Origin: Lenzites betulinus
Lineage: Eukaryota; Basidiomycota; Agaricomycetes; Polyporales; Polyporaceae
DNA length: 64,000 nucleotides
Direction of reading: 5' to 3'
Assembly (NCBI GenBank): GCA_022264855.1
Contig: JABYQU010000009.1
Span: 744,001 to 808,000, forward strand
The position numbers were made by a program, and so were the translations under genes. The notes below the pieces were generated by a model. That model made no database searches. It had not been told where the DNA came from and saw only the letters and a program-made list of their open reading frames with translations. The number at the start of each line of letters is the position of its first letter. Position 1 is the stretch's first letter. Below are positions 45,983-57,328 of the stretch, one piece after another.

Positions 45983-48900
45983 ATGTCGTCTGAGTACAAC
46001 ACGCCCCCACCGGAAGCGCGCCCGCAGCCGCACCCCTACCTGCACGAGCCGCTGTTATACATCTCGGGTCTGCCGCCGTACGTGAGAGACGAAGACCTCG
46101 CAGTCGCGTTCCAGACCTGCGCGCCCTTCCGGCCCAATATCGTCCGTGACGGCTCGAACAGGCCTGTCTCGGGGACGATCGAGTTCAAGTACCTTGAGAA
46201 AGGTGAGTGTGCGGTCGCTTAGTTCTTGTTTTCATGGTCTAGGCATCAGACGCGTGAGCAAAGCCGTTCAAAGGGCGGAATCGGTCGCACTGAGGTGTGC
46301 CCCAGCATGGTCTGTCGCGCTCTTGAAGAACGCCCGGCAGAGACGTGCCATCGTACTTCATCTATGAAATCAGCCTTGCGGCGTGTGCGATCATCTAAGG
46401 ATGCTGTTGGCCGTGCATCACTATAGATGCTACGTTCGATTCTCCCTGACTTCACTGGCGTCGCGTTCGCCCCCAGGGCTCCCGGCGCTTGCGAAGGACC
46501 TTCTAGCCATATTTCCGTTCGCTATGTCCGCTGTGTTTCCTTGTGAGTTGCCAAAGTATAGTGCTCACCTATTATTCAACAGCGGAGAAGGCACTTGCGA
46601 CATTGCAAGGTCGTGCTGTTCCCAATCAAATACAGCCTGCATTCCTCACATTGTCGCCATACCCATCAACCACGCCTCCGACGCCCCTCCCACCACCGTC
46701 TGCGTCCCCTCGTCTTGTGAAGCAGCTCCCGACAGACTACACCGACTCTCAGCTTTATGACCTTTTCCGTCCATTCGGTGCGCTCGCGTCCGTGCGCGCT
46801 CAAGCACCCTGTGGCAAGGACACCGGCATGATCGAGTTTTGGCGGGAAGAAGATGCTCGCGATGCCGAGGAGGCGATGCACTGCGCAGAGGTCGAGGGCC
46901 AGAACATCGTGGTGCAGTTGTACCAGCCGCGCCGGGCGGGGGCCGCCATCAGCGAATTCAGCCCGAACGCCAACGCGCCGTCGTTCATCCCCACCGGCTC
47001 GGTATTCCCATACCCTGCCCAGGTGCGTTCACCCAAGCTCGTGCGTGTGAACAGATTTGGAACGATGTCCTCGCAGTACTCACCCCCGCGACAATCGCCT
47101 TTCCCCCCGCGCGCGTTGTTTGTGCATGGCCCTGGACAACAGGTTCAGCTCGCGCCTTTGAGCGGTCCGGGATCCACAAGTCATAGCGGGCTCATCGACC
47201 CGTGCAACCTCTTTATCAAAGTGAGTCTCTGGGCACTACGATTATGTAGCCATGAAGCTCACCGCGACGCAGAATCTGGACACGTCAATTGACTCGAATG
47301 GCCTGTTCTCGCATTTCCGCGTGGTGAGTTGCTACCACTCCAGCCAACGTCCGCAGTTCAGAGCTGAAGTCGTTGGACGCAGTTTGGTTCAATCGTCAGG
47401 TAAGATATGCAAGCCATCTACGGCCCAATACACTGCTGACCTCCCGTAGCGCACGTGTCATGAGGAATGAGGCGGGAGAAAGCCGCGGCTTCGGTTTTGT
47501 CTCGTACCAGACACCTGATCAAGGTATTCCAGCCAGCTTACCTACCTGAAACTCCAGCTAACTTTGTATCCCAGCTAATGCGGCCATGAACGCCATGAAC
47601 GGTTGTGTGATCGGATCGAAGGCATTGGTCGTGCGTTTGCACGAGCCCAAACAGCTCCGGCAAGAAAAGCTCGCGCAGCGTTTTGGTGGCCACAACGGCC
47701 ACCCGCGCAGCAGCAGCGGCGCAACCAGCCCCACAGCCAGTGAAGCGGGCGAGAGCTACGCTGGGTGGCCCAGTCCGAGCAGTCATCCTGCCATCCTGGG
47801 CTCCCCTACTATGGGTCACCACGAACGGCCCGACAGGGCACGGCGCAGCTCTGGCAGCTTCTATCATGTATGTATAATGCGCAGGGTTCATGCATCCGCA
47901 CTGACGATTGATTTTGCAGGCGGCGCTTACGGGCACGCTCAACATGCCCATGCGTTACGACGACCTATCCGCCCTTTCGCCTGTTGTCCGCAAGGAGGTG
48001 CTCACAGGAGAGCTAAGCAGGCGGATCAAGAGCATGGACGTTGTTGCTTCCGATGAGCTGGATTCGGTTGTGCAGTCTATTGTGGCTCTGTCGCTCAGCG
48101 ACGTCGTACAAGGTATCCAAGACCCCGCGAAGCTTTCTGAGCAGGTGCAAGCCGCAAGGAAGACGCTGAACCCGGCAAAGGCATCGAAGTCGCCCTCGCC
48201 TTCTCCCGCAGGGTCGCAGGACTCACGGCTTCTTGATGCGGCCGCACTGGCTGCTACAGCGTCAGCGCCAGACCATCCTTCGACGCCGCTGTCGATGCCC
48301 GCAACACTCTCGACCCCGCCGCGCACGGAGTCCCCGTCAGGTTCTCTTGCGGGGCCGCAGTCCGAGAAGGACCGGATGTTCGCCGCCGTCGGCAAACTCG
48401 AGTCGACGCGGGTTGCGGAACTTACGGACCTGCTCATGTCGCTCCCCAAGCGCGAGCGCGCCATGTGTCTCTTCAATGTCGAGGTGCTCCGCGCCAAGGT
48501 CGCCGATGCGAAGCTGGTGCTCGAGGTCGAGGAGGAGGAGGAGCAGACTCCCGCCATCTCGACCGTGCCTGTGCCCCAGACGCCGCAGGCGCGCAAGATC
48601 TCTGCCGCCTCGTTCGACTCCCCACAGACCCCCGACCTGTCGTCCCGTGGCCCGAGTGTTGCTGCCAGCCCGACCCCCGCGACGCCAAGCGCGCCCTCGA
48701 CGGCCTCGCCTGCGCAAGTGTACACGATTGCGTCTCTTGCACGCTTGCCCGCATCGGAGATCATCAGGCTCGTCGGCACATCTTCCGTCACTGGGTTGCC
48801 GCTGCCCAAGGCGGACCCCATGGTTGTGAAGGCGACGGACGAGTTCATCGACGGACTGCTCGACAAGCCTGTCAACCAACAGAAGCAGCAGTTGGGTGAC

Positions 48901-49175
48901 AAGCTGTGCGTTCTCTTCCCTCCTCGCGTTTTATGACCATAATACTAACTTTCACGCAGTTGGCGTGTGGTGAAGGCGTTTGGTGTCAAGGGAGCTGTAA
49001 GTCGTCATACAGGCTCTGTGCCCGCTGTCATGATTGCTTACGTCCTTAACAGCCCAAGATTACCATCGCGCTCCTCGACCAAGACGAGCTCCGGCCCCTC
49101 GCACACCTGATGAACAGCTACCCCTCCGTCCTCAAGGAGAAAGCCCTCCTCATCCAGGCCAACCAGACGAAGTAA
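45983..49175 (+). CDS. rrm4: Rrm4-type RNA-binding protein: three RRMs plus C-terminal MLLE domains
   Basis: Nine exons: 45983-46202, 46583-47220, 47273-47323, 47383-47399, 47450-47523, 47575-47867, 47920-48905, 48960-48996 and 49053-49175, giving 812 aa. RRM1 (LLYISGLPPYVRDEDL) and RRM2 (PRLVKQLPTDYTDSQLYDLF) are degenerate at RNP1. RRM3 is complete, with RNP2 LFIKNL and RNP1 RGFGFVSY. After a Ser/Pro linker come two MLLE-like helical blocks (LSPVVRKEVLTGELSRRI; LTDLLMSLPKRERAMCLF). A clear MLLE domain ends the protein (QQKQQLGDKLWRVV to LKEKALLIQ). Known in Ustilago: Rrm4 rides on early endosomes through the MLLE-Upa1 link and carries mRNAs along hyphae. The length and order match. Intron 1 (380 nt) is exceptionally long for this window. 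Confidence 0.9.
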
Positions 49176-50244
49176 CGACCTCGTCCTGAAGTATATCCGT
49201 ACCGACCCCACGCCCCCGCTGCTTCTATCTCCGTCGTAATGTCCCCATCCCTCGTTGCTCTTTCTTGCTTCCCCATCCCGCGGCCCCGGCGCATACCTCC
49301 AGGATTACATACCTTGCGAAGGAAAACCGGATGGATTCTCTTCTTCCCTCCTAGCCCCGGGCCCGGCCCGCCCTCTATACCGCATCCACGTCACCGTTAC
49401 AGTTACAGTCTTGCCAACGCCCCGGGGAAGGGCGCGCTGGCGACATACCACGCCGCGCCCCGTCCCCGCCGCCCGTCTGCCGTTCGCCGTACATCGTACC
49501 CCGTACACCGTCGCCCACATCGTCCGCTTCCGCTTCCGCTCTTGCTGTCCCACGCGTGTCGCCCCACTGCTCGTTCCCTACATACTCCCCCATTCCCGTT
49601 CTCATTCCTATACACATCGCTCGCGACGACGCCTACCACATTCCCGCCTTACGACCTTTCACGACCCGTCCGGTTGTTTTTCTGCGCTTGTTTTCTCTCT
49701 CATCGTCGTCACCGCTACTGCGAACCCGCGTAATTAGTGCGATACTAACGCCCTGCGACTCCGATCGAATGGTCAATACGGATATTGTCGCTGGGCTCTT
49801 GCGCTGTGTGTTGCTCGGGAAGGATGTTGCTAATGTCCATTGCAAGCTGACCATGTCGGTAGGCCGCACTAATAACTTTTGCCCTTTACCTTCGGTTTAT
49901 AAGAAACAACAATATCAGACTTGCAGTAAGAAGTATTCACATAAACCATGCAGTAGGCACATGCATGCGAACGACAGGAGAGAGAACAGCTTGAACAACA
50001 ACAGCACAACATGCGGCAGCAATGAGAGCAAACCCCCTTCCCACCCCTCCAACCACCACCACCCATTACCACTCCGTCCCTGCACCCCCTCCCTCGCACA
50101 CCAAGAATGCCCAACACAAACGACAACGCCCACAAGACAGAGGAGAGAAGGCACCAAACGCCCCGCCCACGCAACACCACGCATTCAGCAGAGATTTTGT
50201 ACTTTTGCCGTACCCACACCTCCCCCTCACCTCACCTGACCCGC
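49176..50244. other. Intergenic between convergent rrm4 and G3BP-like genes
   Basis: About 1.07 kb. The plus strand is strikingly C-rich (49250-49680 and 50030-50230) and low in coding signal. No gene recognised. Confidence 0.4.
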
Positions 50245-52127
50245 TCACTGCTTCGGCGGCGGCGCCCCACGGCCCCTACCGGGTCCCCCACGCCCCCTGA
50301 AGCCGCCGCGCCCGCGGTCGCCATTGATCGGCGCGCCGCCGCGCGGGCCCGGGCGCTCGCTGCGCTCCTTGCGGGTCTCGACGTACACGCGCGCCTGGCC
50401 TGCGCCGCCGTCCGTCTCGATGCGCACGCCACCCTCGCCCCCCTGCGGGATCGGGAGCGACGCGACGATCGCGCGCTTCGCGGCCTCGAGCTGCGTGAAC
50501 TCGAGGAACGCGCACACCTTGCTGCGCACGATCTCGAGCTCCTTCACGGGCCCGAAGCGCGCGGCGAGCGTCGTGCGCAGGGCTGCGTCCGTGACGTTCT
50601 CAGTGACGCCCTGTGGGAGGGATGCGCGGTGAGTACATGTCTGCGAGGTTATCTGGGATGTGACAGGGTGCGCACCTTGATGAAGCATTGGGCTGTTTGG
50701 ACGTTCTGCGCGGCGATGAGTGCGGGGTGCGCGTCTGGCCGCGCCAGTGGACGCGTCGTAACATGTGGCGCGGGGGACTGGGGGCCACTGAGTGGTGCGG
50801 GCGGCGCGCTGCTCGGGGCAGGTGCTTCACTGGTACCACGGGACTGGCTCGCGACGGCGGGGCCCCAGCCCTTCGCACCGGTAGCAGCCAACGAGGCCCA
50901 CGTTTTAGGTGCAGACGGCGTGGGGGCGGCAGGTGTAGGCGCGTGAGCGGGTGCGGCCTGCGGGGGTGGTTGCTGCTGCTGAGGCGGCTGCACAGGGGCG
51001 GGCGCAGCGGCAGCAGGAGGCAAAGGTTGATGTTGTGGGGCAGGGGGAGAAACGGGAGCGGGGGACGCGGTAGCGGGAGGTTCGGGAGTGGGGGCGGGAG
51101 AGGGCTCGCGAGGAGCGGGGGTAGGCTCAGGCTTGGTCTCTGGCGCATGACCATTGACCTGAGACTGAGGCTCTGGAGCGGGGGAGGGAGAAGGAGAGGG
51201 GGCGGGCTCCTCGACGGCGGGAGGAGGGGCGAGGGAAGGAGCGGGGACGGGCTCCGGCTCAGCTGGGGGAGGAGGGGAAGGAGAGGGAGGAGCGATCGGT
51301 ACGACGGGCTCAGCAGAAGGGGTGGGCTTTTGGACGATCTCAGCCTCCTGCTCGTCACCCTCCTCAACCGACTCCTCCTTCAGGAAGCGGAAGATGTCGT
51401 TGAGGACGAAGTAGCCGTTAGGCTGCTCGGCGAGGAAAAACGTCTGCACGAATTTCCGCCAGTCCTCGCCCTTGTTCGACATTTCACCGATGACCTGGAT
51501 AATGATGCCGCCATTTGCCGAGGACTGGGCATCTACCGAGTGAATGAAGACTTTGCAATCCTGGAAGCCGATGGAGGTAATCTTGTTATGGATTTCCTAA
51601 CAAGCGAATGTGTGTTAGTAATCGGATACACATGAACAGTTATGACTCGTAAGGACGTAATCAGGAAATGCGTTGACAGGGGGAGTTTTATACGAGGTGG
51701 CAGAGTGCTTGCATGGCAGGGAACCATGCCCAACGGTACAAATGTGCTGCAGGGATTTCCTGATTGGTACATCCCGCCACCGCAGTGGCACTGAAAAACT
51801 ACGCGTCGTTGCCCAGCCCATGTAGAGAATATTCCCAAAGGTGAAGAGCAAGAACATGGGGATAATGTCTTTCGAGAAAATGGATATGATGCCGGCGGAA
51901 CTCCGGCGCGTGCGAGTGGCCAGACGCGTCGCGGACATGAAAAGAAAAGTGGCACACACCTGCTGGCCAAAACATGGCTTGCCGTCCTCGCCCTCAGTGC
52001 CGTGAATGAAAGTGGAGGATTTGTTGTAGAAGCAGTGGAGGCGGTTGGGGTGTTTGTTGACGAAGGTGTAGTATTGCGGGACGAATTGCCAGCCGACTTC
52101 GGAGGGATTGACAGACGTGTTGGTCAT
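50245..52127 (-). CDS. G3BP/Nxt3-like protein: NTF2-like domain, Pro-rich linker, RRM, RGG tail
   Basis: Exons 52127-51960, 51596-50676 and 50610-50245, 484 aa. The N-terminal NTF2-like domain (about residues 10-130) starts GWQFVPQYYTFVNKHPNRLH and contains CFGQQEIHNKITSIGFQDCK and FVLNDIFRFLKEE. A 180-residue linker of mostly Pro, Ala and Glu follows. The C-terminal RRM has FIKGVTENVTDAALRTTLAA and KVCAFLEFTQLEAAKRAI, and the tail is Arg/Gly-rich (RGRGGFRGRGGPGRGRG). G3BP-type proteins bind the ubiquitin protease Ubp3/Ubp10 and nucleate stress granules. The first intron is 363 nt. The start lies 396 nt from the divergent het-c start. Confidence 0.9.
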
Positions 52128-52523
52128 GTTGAGGGACTGAGGATGAGACTAAACCTGTGAGCTAAGCGGGTCGCGGACAACGACGAGCAGACGTACCGTG
52201 AAGGCCGAGGACGTAGTGGGACGAGGAGAGCGAGGCCACGGAGGCGTGTGCGAGGGAGAGAGAGCGATGAGCAATGCAACAAATTATTAAGCGCGCACCT
52301 GCTTGTCCCGCACAGGCGTTACTTCTACGTTCAATCTCCGACAGCACCAACAATGCGCGGAGTGAGTAGGTTGAGGCTCCGATACAATACACCGCGAACG
52401 CTGATTGGCTTGACGTCATGGGTGCTGTGGCGTCGCACTGATTAGTGTCACTGCAGTGCATTCCGAGTAAAGCGCGTCTCAGTCTCCCGATCGTATTCCT
52501 CCGCTTGCTCTCATACGACCACC
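52128..52523. promoter_or_regulatory. Bidirectional promoter, G3BP-like / het-c, with CRE palindrome
   Basis: Contains an inverted CCAAT box (ATTGG at 52404-52408) followed at 52411-52418 by the perfect palindrome TGACGTCA, the CRE/ATF site. The site is 106 nt upstream of the het-c ATG. Confidence 0.5.
52411..52418. promoter_or_regulatory. CRE/ATF-like palindrome TGACGTCA
   Basis: A perfect 8-nt match to the bZIP CRE site in a short divergent promoter. Binding in this species is inferred, not shown. Confidence 0.4.
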
Positions 52524-55500
52524 ATGCCAGGCCACGCATATATGCTGCTGATTGTGCTATGCATTGTTATTCTCTGCGTTCCTTCTGAAGGCGTGTACGC
52601 ATTTGGTGCTGGAAACATACCGAGGCAGGTCGCGAATAACGCTGATCGTGCTAATCGGGCTGATTCTCGGGAACACTTTCAGTTTTGCGTTCTTGGAGGG
52701 CAAGGCATTCCGGCATGGCGATATTGTGAGCTTGATTCCTCGGACATTGAAGAATATAACTTAGCTTCTTGCAGGAAGACACACTCGGCGATGTTGCGAA
52801 GAAAGCCGGAGGCTTTGCTCTCGGTGCCCTGATCGGAAAAGGCGGCTCTAAATTTGGCGGTCTCGACATTAAACGCGTCTACTTTGGGTGCGCCTGCAGG
52901 GTCTCGTAATGCTTCCCATGTCTGACCCTTCCCATGATGCAGCAATTGGCTACGAGACTACAGTCAAGCTGTCGATGTAGCTGGTCTCCAGAAGCTGCAG
53001 ATCCAGGTCTGCGTCCATTCAAATTTTGTTTCTTGCCGTCAAATTCATAATCGCAACAGACAATCCTCAATCTGTGCCTGGTCCTTGGGTTCATGGTAAG
53101 ATTCATTCGGACTTGTACGCTTAAACCCCGAACTTATCACTCTTGCCCAAGGCACATGGTTATGCAACACACGAATTTGAAGTCACAGAGGAACGCCTGG
53201 GCGTGTATCTTCCCGTGAGCGACATTCATGTATACCGCGACTGTCACCTTATTCGTTTGTAGACTGAACATATCGACAATCCGAAAGGATATCCGGATAA
53301 TGCCAGGCAATATCACCCTAAGCTGCGTCCCCCCGTTGACGTAAGTTCTTATTCTCTCGCGCAGAGTATCTCAGTTACCGATATTGTGTAGCCTAGAGAG
53401 TTGGAGATTGATCCCCGCACTGGAATGAAGAATTATATCGCGAATGGTGGGCGAGCATAACATGCAACCCCTGCGCCCTCTAACCTGTACTATCCTAGAA
53501 AACGGCTCGTGGGACACTTCAAAAGCCCTTGTTCGACGCACGCTTGAGCGTTGCATCCAGCTTGGTCGCCAGGCTCGCTCCAGCGGTGCCAAGCAGGACC
53601 TGTACGAAGCCTACCGTCTCCTGGGCCAGGCGGTGAGTCGCTACCAGTTCCCACTAGCATGCACACTTAATGTCACACCACTTAGCTGCATACGTTGGAA
53701 GACTTCCCCGCCCATTCCAACTTCTGCGAGCTTGCGCTAGCGACCATGGGTCATCCCGACGTCTTCCTGCACGTTGGAGACCAGACAAGGATCCAGGCAC
53801 ACAATGGCAAACATGTTGCGCCGCTTGTGACTGGTAAGAGTTTCGGTGTTATCGGTATATGCTGTCGCCTCATGCCGTTGCAGGAACCTTTGGTTCCAGC
53901 GATTTCATTCACAGTCTTTTGGGAGGTGCGTATCGTACTCAACAACATTTAGCACGCATATACTCACATCTATTACAGAGGCGACAGACCACATTGTATG
54001 TGCTTCTTCCCCTCCTAGCCTTTATGCATGACTCACCCCGATTGCCCACAGAGTCAAGCGTCCGTATCCGACCTGAACGCCGCGCTCGACAAGGCGCGCG
54101 CCAAGTCCGTCTCGGAGACGAGGTCAGGATCATCGCCCTCCGATGCTCTGCGCTCGCTATTGTTCAAGCTCCCCGGGACCGACGGTGGCGAGATGGCGCG
54201 CGAAATGGAGAGCGTCGAGCGCATTCGCGCGGGCCCTGCACAAGGCGGAAAACGCCCTGAAGATATGAGCCCGCAGGAGATGCATGCAGTGCTATGGCAG
54301 GTGTTGACGTTCAGGGACTCCGGTGCGTGCTGTGTCGCGTGACTTGTAGGGCTGAGCTGATCGCAGTGCCGCGGCATAGTCGTAAAGAAGATTGAGATGA
54401 CGATCGGTGTGTTCTTATTCCTAGGGATTTGCGTCCATTTCGGCTAATCAAAGTGGGTGTATGCAGAGAAGATACCGGGACTCGGGCCTCTCATCGATAA
54501 ACTCATGGATTCCATCTCTGGTACGGCAAATTGGCTCATCACTTGCTCACGGTCTGATTATAATGTCCTTTAGTGTTTATCTTCACGACTCTCGAGGTAT
54601 GCTGTGTTTCAAGATTGCCGCGAATTTCGCTAACCACGCAAATGGCACAGCCTTTCCTCAAGCCACTAATGAAGCAAGCGACGAGTGGCCTTATGGCCGC
54701 GTCGGGTGAGGTCATCAACACACACGATCAGTACGAGGTATGATTTCTTCGATTGATACTTTGTAGTGCGGTTGCTCAGAGGCCTTCAGGTGTTCAATGA
54801 TCCAAGAGCCGTTAGTCGCCATTACTGTCACTCACAGATGGATATACTCACCTTTTGTCTCAGTCGGATCCCACACATTCATTCTTGAGCAAAGACCATT
54901 TCGTGAGCTACTTGAACTCGTTAAACTCCAACTCTATGCGCTAACCTAGATCCGTATAGAACCTCATCCTCAACGAGCCTGCTGGAAACCTTGGCAAGAT
55001 CATTCTCGTGCGCATATATTTTATCTAGATATTATGTTCCATCCTGACACTTTTTCATAGACCTATACTGCGAACCATGTCGTGAAGGCGTGGGACGACT
55101 CCTCCATCAACGTACATCATGTCACCGAGGATATTCTACAATGCCTGTATGTCTCATGTTTCCAGCTACCTTCCCTCCATCTACTAACCCTCCCCTCAGC
55201 TTCCACCCCGACTTCCACGACCGCAACTCCCAGATCCAGCGCGAGATGCTCCAGTACATGCAGCGCTGGGTGCAGGAGCTCGGCGGGCAACAGCACGAGG
55301 TGCTCCGTCGGCTCACCAAGCAGGCGGTGCGGAACCACGAGAACATCCGCCTCTCTGCGTCGGGCGGCGCCGGGCACGGCAGCAGCAGCGGCGGGGGCGC
55401 CGCGCACAACGCTGGCGTACAGGCGCAGCACCAGATCGGCGGGTACATGAACCAAGTCCCCGGCATGGCGCAGGCGCAGTCCCTCATGGGCAAACTGAGC

Positions 55501-56205
55501 GGCGGCGCGGCGGGCGGTCCCCCGGGCAACACGCCCTTCGGCCAGGCGACGTCGTTCCTCAACCAGTTCACCGGCGGGCAGGGAGGGCGGAGGGAGGGCG
55601 GATACGAAAGTGGCGCCCACGCCCCCGCATTCCCTGGTACGAGCCCGGGTGGAGGTCCGGGAGTGGGCGGAGCGGCCCCACCGATACCGTCGAGCGGCGA
55701 GGCCGCATCGTATTACAACCCCGGGCAGGCGCAGCCACAGCCAGGAGCGCACATCCCCTCGCCTGCGGTCCCATCGCACTCCACATACCCCGGAGCGTCG
55801 AGTTACGCCGGGGACGCATCTTTCCCCTCGCCCTCGGGCCCCCCGCCGCCGCACGGGCACGGACACGGACACGGACACGGACATGGGCACGATCACGGCC
55901 ACGGCCACGCGCACGGCGGACCGCACGAACCCCCGTCCATCCCGCGACCAGACGCGGGCTATGCGCCGAGCTACGCCTCCCCGCCCGGGTATGGGTTCCC
56001 ACAGGCCGACTCGGGGTACCCCGGTCAGTCGAGCTACCCTGGGCAGGTGGGAGGCGGGTACCCGCCGTATGGTGGGCCGCCTCCCCCTGGGCCGCCTGGG
56101 GGCCCGCCGCCGTTTGGATTCCCCGGGCCTGAGATGCCGGGGCCTGGGGGTCCGCCGCCGCCCCCTGGGGGCGGGTATCCGGGGGATAGGCCGTTTGGGT
56201 GGTGA
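52524..56205 (+). CDS. het-c: Het-C heterokaryon-incompatibility-type protein
   Basis: Twenty-two exons, 851 aa: 52524-52624, 52683-52725, 52775-52887, 52943-53006, 53060-53095, 53152-53214, 53263-53340, 53392-53446, 53499-53632, 53686-53833, 53884-53925, 53980-53996, 54052-54322, 54380-54406, 54467-54520, 54574-54596, 54651-54737, 54790-54810, 54864-54902, 54960-55007, 55061-55146, 55200-56205. A signal peptide (MLLIVLCIVILCVPSEGVYA) precedes the Het-C hallmarks AFGAGNIPSFAFLEGKAFRH, VYFGNWLRDYSQAVDV, EVTEERLGVYLP, EIDPRTGMKNYIAN and ALHTLEDFPAHSNFCELAL. The C-terminal third is Gly/Pro/Ser-rich with a His-Gly run near 55850-55920. In Neurospora, het-c controls vegetative incompatibility; in basidiomycetes the role is unknown. 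Intron 1 needs a GC donor (AG/GCAGGT) to keep frame and the family sequence GNIPSFAF. Confidence 0.92.
55845..55925 (+). repeat. Tandem hexanucleotide tract encoding His-Gly repeats in het-c
   Basis: A run of cacggacacgg-type units encodes alternating Gly-His interrupted by Asp and Ala. Length is likely to vary between strains because the unit is nearly perfect. It may bind metal ions (inference). Confidence 0.7.
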
Positions 56206-56542
56206 GCCTTCTTATGGGAAGGATGAGAACCCCAAGTCGAGGTGGATAGAGCTGGACAGGAAGTTTTGTTTATCGGTATGTAGCAGTACTTGCTGTGGCT
56301 ATGTAGCTTGAAGCTTGGAGAGACTGTAGCGTGTATGTGTAGCAGGTGTAGCAGACGCAGTGAAACCCGTGTACAGTCGTCGACTCAAATCGAAATCTGA
56401 ATCCTTCGACGATCATTGCCATGTACAAAACCAGATCTAGCAGTGAATAATAATAAGTCGTAGCGCCAGCCCGAAGTACAGCACCGTTGCGTCAAAGTCT
56501 ACATCATTTTCGTACATTCGTACCCAAATCTAGAGTCGCATC
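56206..56542. other. Short intergenic between convergent het-c and CYP505
   Basis: About 340 nt of 3' flank for both genes, AT-richer than the coding sequence. No gene. Confidence 0.4.
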
Positions 56543-57297
56543 TCACTCGAAGATGTCGGTCGCGTAACGGCCCTGAATGGCACGCTCGAACAGTTGCGCG
56601 GCCTCCTCGTCTGAGCAGCTGTGCGCCTCCTTGATCATCTGCGTAAGGACTTTCTTGACACCCTGTGCCATCTTGCCCGATCCGCAAGTGAAGAACTGTG
56701 GCGATAGTATGAGTAGTGTCCAGCACCACACATGAAGGAAGGAACACACCCTCGCGCTCTTGTTATCGTACGCTTCCCGCACGATAGCACGGTCTTTCCA
56801 TACACGGCTATGACGCACATCAGCAAGACGGTCGCAGAGATTCGAGTGTGTAACGAAGACTCACTCTTGCACATACTTGCACCCGTCCGACTCCTCGGAG
56901 CGGCGCGAGAACGCAGGGCGCACGTCGACGATCCCGAGCTCCTGCCACTCCTTCAGGTCCGAGTCCGCGTACAAGAAGTCCTCCTGCGGCGAGCGGCACC
57001 CAAAGAACAGCGTCGACTTTGCCACATTGCGCCCCGCCTTTTTCTGCGCCGCGCGCTCCTGCAGGAACCCGCGCATGGGCGAGAGGCCCGAGCCGGCGGC
57101 GAACATCACCATCGGCACCGCGACGTCCTCCGGGGGGTGGAACGCGGCGGTCGCGGCGCGCACGGCGAGCTGCACGACGTCGCCCGCGCGCAGGACCGCG
57201 AGGAACGTCGACGCGACGCCGAGGAACGGGTCCTTGCGCCCGGAGAGCGCGGGCGCCTCGACGACGCTGACGGTGAGCGTCGGGCGCTGCGCGTCGT

Positions 57298-57328
<31 letters not shown>

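Noticed and set aside
47023..47054. GT...AG segment of 32 nt in rrm4 as an intron
   Set aside because: Too short for introns here and its removal shifts the frame away from RRM3; reading through keeps LFIKNL in frame.
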